From an uncultured Collinsella sp. (GTDB taxonomy: Bacteria; Actinomycetota; Coriobacteriia; Coriobacteriales; Coriobacteriaceae): a DNA stretch of 8,871 nucleotides. A program made the translations under genes and the position numbers. The DNA is taken from the NCBI GenBank assembly GCA_937958315.1, contig CALFGH010000043.1, forward strand, positions 1 to 8,871, read 5' to 3'. This document shows positions 5,803-8,871 of the stretch, in pieces (position 1 is the stretch's first letter; each line of letters opens with the position of its first letter). The notes beneath the pieces were generated by a model. It made no database searches and had not been told where the DNA came from. It saw only the letters and a program-made list of their open reading frames with translations.

Positions 5803-5869
5803 AGTTGCGGTGGAATACAGTCAGTTTTGGCCGTTTATGGGCCAGTTTAGTCCGTATTTCACCGCAACT
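5803..5869. repeat. 67-bp imperfect palindrome between the M18 peptidase gene and yaaA
   Basis: AGTTGCGGTGGAATAC (5803-5818) and GTATTTCACCGCAACT (5854-5869) pair at 15 of 16 positions. Inside, TGGCC and GGCCA around GTTTATG add a terminal stem, leaving an internal bulge. The form resembles the 55-bp units at 1624-1839 (long outer arms, GGCC-centred core), though the arm sequences differ. After the stem on the minus strand the sequence is only mildly T-rich (TCCTTCTTT), so terminator function is possible but not clear. It is probably a dispersed intergenic element. Confidence 0.8.
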
Positions 5870-5882
5870 GATGAAGGGTTGG

Positions 5883-7280
5883 TTAGGCTCGCTCGATAAA
5901 GGCCTTGTAGCCGCGATAGGCCTCGTAGATATCGGCCTTGTTGGCGACCTCCCACAGGGCGTGCATGGACAGGACGGCAACACCGGAGTCGATGACGTTC
6001 ATGCCGTACTTGGCCATGATGTAGGCGATGGTGCCGCCGCCGCCAGCGTTGACGCGGCCGAGCTCGCAGGTCTGGAAGTCCACGCCTGCCTCGTCCATAA
6101 TGTCGCGGATGAGGGCCACATATTCGGCGTCGGCGTCGTTAGAGCCGCCCTTGCCGCGGCTGCCCGTGTACTTGTTAAAGCACAGGCCACGACCCATGAA
6201 GGCTGCGTTTTTGGTCTCGAACTTGCCGGCGTAGCCCGGGTCGAAGCCGGCGGACACGTCAGAGGAGAGCATGCGGCTGTGGGCGAGTGCACGGCGCAGG
6301 GCCAGCGGGCTATCCTCGCCGGCGAGCGTCATGATCTCGGCGACGGTGTTCTCGAAGAAGCGGCTCGTCATACCGGTGGCACCCACGGAGCCGATCTCCT
6401 CCTTATCGACGATGAGCGTGATGCTCGTGCGCTCGACATTGGCCACATTGATCTGGGCGAGCATGGAGGGGTAGGCGCAGACGCGGTCGTCGTGGCCATA
6501 GCCCAAAATCATGGAGCGGTCGAGGCCCATGTCGCGGGCGGGCCCGGCGGGCACGACCTCGATCTCGGCGGAGAGGAAGTCCTCCTCCTCGACGTCGTAC
6601 TGCTCCTTGAGGATGTCCAGGAACATCTGCTTGACGGGCTCCTTGGGGGCGTCCTTGTCGTCCTCGTCAAACTTGACGGGACGGCCGCCCACGATCACGT
6701 CGAGGATCTCGGCGTCGACGGCGTCCTTGGCGGGCTTGGCCATCTGCTCGCTCGAGAGGTGGATCAGCAGGTCGGAGATGGTAAAGACTGGGTCGTCCGC
6801 CTTGTCGCCGATGTTGATGTCGACGGTGGTGCCGTCCTTTTTGCAGATGACGCCTACAAGTGCAAGCGGGGAGGCCACCCAGTGGTAGCTCTTGACGCCG
6901 CCGTAGTAGTGCGTGTCGAGGTAGGCCATGTCGCCGGCCTCGAAGGCGGGATTTTGCTTGAGGTCCAGGCGCGGCGAGTCCACGTGGGCGCCCAGGATGT
7001 TAAAGCCCTGCTCGAGCGGGGTGGTGCCCAGGTTGACGAGCATAAGGTCCTTGCCGTGGTTGGCGGCGTACACCTTGTCGCCGGCCTTGAGCGCGCGGCC
7101 CTCGGCGATCACGGTCTCCAGATTGACGTAGCCCGCCTCCTCGGCCATCTTGATACCGGTCTTGACGCACAGGCGCTCGGTCTTGTTTTCGCTCAAAAAC
7201 TGCTTATAGCCGCGGCAAAGCTCCTCGAGCTCCTCGACTTGCTGTGGCGTGTACTTTTTCCATGCGCAGGGACGCTCCAT
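5883..7280 (-). CDS. M18 family zinc aminopeptidase
   Basis: M18 enzymes are cytoplasmic, usually dodecameric, di-zinc aminopeptidases that trim N-terminal (often acidic or neutral) residues from peptides. The 465-residue protein has the expected metal and catalytic elements: GAHVDSPRLD (His99, Asp101), GHDDRVCAY (Asp264/Asp265), DKEEIGSVGATG (Glu294/Glu295), SSDVSAGFDP (Asp341) and VLSMHALWEV (His440). DFLSAEIEVVPAGPARDMGLDRSMI and GGGGTIAYIMAKYGM are also typical of the family. The chosen ATG (7280) follows AAAGGAG (7289-7295) with eight bases between. The reading frame stays open far upstream to 7868, but that extension runs antisense through polA and has no family similarity, so it was dropped. 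yaaA lies downstream on the same strand, and polA is divergent. The gene is close to the group annotated as leucyl or aspartyl aminopeptidase; substrate preference is not decided. Confidence 0.93.
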   Translation of the reverse strand: MERPCAWKKYTPQQVEELEELCRGYKQFLSENKTERLCVKTGIKMAEEAGYVNLETVIAEGRALKAGDKVYAANHGKDLMLVNLGTTPLEQGFNILGAHVDSPRLDLKQNPAFEAGDMAYLDTHYYGGVKSYHWVASPLALVGVICKKDGTTVDINIGDKADDPVFTISDLLIHLSSEQMAKPAKDAVDAEILDVIVGGRPVKFDEDDKDAPKEPVKQMFLDILKEQYDVEEEDFLSAEIEVVPAGPARDMGLDRSMILGYGHDDRVCAYPSMLAQINVANVERTSITLIVDKEEIGSVGATGMTSRFFENTVAEIMTLAGEDSPLALRRALAHSRMLSSDVSAGFDPGYAGKFETKNAAFMGRGLCFNKYTGSRGKGGSNDADAEYVALIRDIMDEAGVDFQTCELGRVNAGGGGTIAYIMAKYGMNVIDSGVAVLSMHALWEVANKADIYEAYRGYKAFIERA

Positions 7281-7319
7281 GACGCAGGCTCCTTTCGGAT
7301 CGATCGTGCTGGTTGATGT

Positions 7320-7354
7320 ACCGTGAGCCATCGTATCACGCGCGGGCTCACGGT
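7320..7354. promoter_or_regulatory. 10-bp inverted repeat around a candidate M18 peptidase promoter
   Basis: ACCGTGAGCC (7320-7329) and GGCTCACGGT (7345-7354) form a perfect 10-bp inverted repeat with a 15-bp centre. Within the centre, on the minus strand, lies TGATACGAT (7338-7330), an extended -10 box (TG, one base, then TACGAT). RNA would start near 7323, about 43 bases before the peptidase ATG. The -35 position (TGCCAC) is poor. The placement fits a repressor operator over the promoter; a simple hairpin is the alternative. No T-run follows on either strand. Confidence 0.45.
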
Positions 7355-7446
7355 GGCAGGGGAGCTTGATGTGTGGTGGCCGCGGGGCAGGGAGCGTGTA
7401 AACTGGTGTGAGCAAACCGTGCCCAGCCCAAAGCGAGGTATTCAAT

Positions 7447-8871
7447 ATGTCTAACAAGCGCCGCACCTTTGCCGTTATCGACGGCAACTCGCTCATGCAC
7501 CGCGCCTTCCACGCCGTGCCGCCGACCATGAACGCGCCGGATGGTCGTCCAACCAACGCGATCTTTGGCTTTCTGAACATGTTTCTCAAGATGATCGACG
7601 CCTTTAACCCCGACGGTGTGGTCGTGGCGTTCGATAAGGGCAAGCCACGCGTGCGCATGGAGATGCTGCCGCAGTATAAGGCGCAGCGTCCGCCCATGGA
7701 CCCCGATCTGCACGCGCAGTTTCCGATGATCAAGGAGCTGCTCACCGCGCTCAACGTGCCGATTCTGCAGTCCGAGGGCTGGGAAGGCGACGATATCTTG
7801 GGTACCATGGCTCGCCTGGGTGAGGAGGCCGGCTGCGACATGCTGCTGGTGACCGGCGACCGCGACATGTATCAGCTCGTGACCGAGCACGTCAACGTGG
7901 TCTCGACTCGCAAGGGCCTGTCCGACGTGGCGATTATGACGCCCGAGAGCGTGGATGACCTGTATCACGGTATCACGCCGGCGCTCGTGCCCGATTTTTA
8001 CGGTCTGAAGGGCGATACGTCGGACAACATTCCCGGCGTACCGGGCATCGGCCCCAAAAAGGCGAGCGCGCTCATCGCGCAGTACGGCAGCCTTGACGAG
8101 GTCATCGCGCATGCTGACGAGGTCAAGGGCAAGATGGGCGAGAACCTGCGTGCGCACATCGATGATGCGCTGCTGAGCCGCAAGGTTGCGACCATTCGTA
8201 CCGATGCACCTGTCGAGCTCGACTTTGACGAAACGTCCTTCCCGGCGTTTTCTGCTGACGAAGTGTCCGCGGCACTGGGCGCACTCGGCATTACGGCCAT
8301 GCAGAACCGTTTCTTGTCACTGATTGGTGGCGAGGGTGGGGCTGCGGTCACCGCCAGCGCGTTTGAGATTCCCCCCGTTATGCGCGCTGCCGCCGGCGAT
8401 GCCGAGGCGCTCACTGCCGTTGCCGCCGAGGTTACTCGTGCGATCGAGGCGGGCGAGTGGATTGCCGCCGTGGTGGACGATGACAAGGAGGAGGGTGCGC
8501 TCTTTGGCCTGACGCGTACGCTGTGGCTGGCGACGTCCAAGGGGCTCTTTGCGCTCGAGGAAGCCGATGGCGGCACGCCCGCCGCTGTCGAGGGCTTCAA
8601 TTTTGTCCACGGCGTGATCGCCGGCGTGCTTGCGCGCCTGTTTATGGAGGGCCGCGTGGCGAGCCCGGATACGAAGGCGCTGCTGCACGAGCTTTCGCCC
8701 ATCGATTCTTCCGAGTCCGAGCTCATGGATCCGCTGGCAGTCGATTCCACGCGCATCTTCGACACCGTGGTCGCCGCCTACCTGTTGGATTCCGACCGCT
8801 CCGAGTTTGACGAGGCGTATCTGGCCGATACCTATCTGCAGATGGCGCTGCCCGCGGCGCGCGGTGCAGAG
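7447..8871 (+). CDS. polA: DNA polymerase I, N-terminal part (5' nuclease and degenerate 3'-5' exonuclease domains)
   Basis: PolA fills gaps and removes RNA primers during replication and repair. The frame is open to the window edge, giving 475 residues; the polymerase domain lies beyond. Residues 1 to about 290 form the 5' nuclease: FAVIDGNSL (Asp12), VVAFDKGKPRVR (Asp63), GWEGDDILG (Glu113, Asp115, Asp116), VTGDRDMYQL (Asp138, Asp140) and GLKGDTSDNIPGVPGIGPKKA (Asp190, Asp193 and the helix-hairpin-helix). Residues from about 300 match the exonuclease region poorly. Where Klenow has the DxE motif, this protein reads AAVVDDDKEEGALFGLT (near 340-356), and the N-x-x-x-D motif is replaced around SPDTKALLHEL. 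Proofreading is therefore probably absent, as in several bacterial PolA proteins. FDTVVAAYLLD (438-448) is retained. The ATG at 7447 follows GAGGT (7435-7439) with seven bases between. The gene diverges from the M18 peptidase gene. No strong promoter was found; TAAACT at 7399-7404 is a weak -10 candidate. Confidence 0.95.
   Translation, partial: MSNKRRTFAVIDGNSLMHRAFHAVPPTMNAPDGRPTNAIFGFLNMFLKMIDAFNPDGVVVAFDKGKPRVRMEMLPQYKAQRPPMDPDLHAQFPMIKELLTALNVPILQSEGWEGDDILGTMARLGEEAGCDMLLVTGDRDMYQLVTEHVNVVSTRKGLSDVAIMTPESVDDLYHGITPALVPDFYGLKGDTSDNIPGVPGIGPKKASALIAQYGSLDEVIAHADEVKGKMGENLRAHIDDALLSRKVATIRTDAPVELDFDETSFPAFSADEVSAALGALGITAMQNRFLSLIGGEGGAAVTASAFEIPPVMRAAAGDAEALTAVAAEVTRAIEAGEWIAAVVDDDKEEGALFGLTRTLWLATSKGLFALEEADGGTPAAVEGFNFVHGVIAGVLARLFMEGRVASPDTKALLHELSPIDSSESELMDPLAVDSTRIFDTVVAAYLLDSDRSEFDEAYLADTYLQMALPAARGAE

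Noticed and set aside
5805..7316. 503-codon plus-strand frame antisense to the M18 peptidase
   Set aside because: Shadow frame with repetitive Val/Gly/Ala/Asp/His composition; the opposite strand carries clear M18 motifs.
7281..7868. N-terminal extension of the M18 peptidase to 7868
   Set aside because: It lies antisense over polA, lacks similarity to the family, and the ATG at 7280 has a strong ribosome binding site.
7348..8765. Minus-strand frames across polA
   Set aside because: They are antisense shadows of the polA reading frame, which has intact 5' nuclease motifs.

Overview
The window is about 60% G+C and densely coded, with strong GGAG-type ribosome binding sites. Gene content (a short anaerobe-type ThiC, an M18 aminopeptidase, an SGNH esterase, PolA) and the intergenic palindromes suggest a gut actinobacterium of the Coriobacteriia, probably Collinsella or a relative. 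The assignment rests on sequence style and memory of such genomes, not on a search. No phage, transposase, rRNA, tRNA or CRISPR locus was found. This looks like ordinary chromosomal housekeeping sequence with unusual intergenic repeats.

Layout. From 3 to 830 (+) runs the 3' part of a microbial-type poly(ADP-ribose) glycohydrolase (TIGR02452-like) whose signature reads QEA instead of QEE. A hairpin terminator (858-889) separates it from an SGNH/GDSL hydrolase (909-1568, +). That gene converges with thiD (1898-2728, -). The gap between them holds the most striking structure here: six copies of a 15-bp element in strictly alternating orientation at 40-41 bp steps (1624-1839), then a perfect 13-bp stem-loop (1850-1886).

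The thiamine block is on the minus strand. A promoter near 4357-4385 leads into a TPP riboswitch (4246-4340), then thiC (start corrected to 4241), then thiD after a 178-bp gap with its own hairpin and a possible internal promoter. ThiC makes HMP phosphate and ThiD phosphorylates it to HMP diphosphate, so the pair is the pyrimidine branch of thiamine synthesis under TPP feedback. The ribosome binding site of thiC lies inside the riboswitch, which points to translational control.

Divergent from thiC is an unrecognised single-pass membrane protein (4413-4928, +). It converges with yaaA (4969-5778, -). Upstream of yaaA on the same strand, beyond a 67-bp imperfect palindrome (5803-5869), is an M18 aminopeptidase (5883-7280, -). 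This gene and polA (7447 onward, +, cut by the window end) diverge from a 166-bp region that has a 10-bp inverted repeat framing a candidate -10 box.

No new multi-gene system is visible. The items most worth following are the alternating repeat array, the PARG active-site substitution, the two other intergenic palindromes and the orphan membrane protein.
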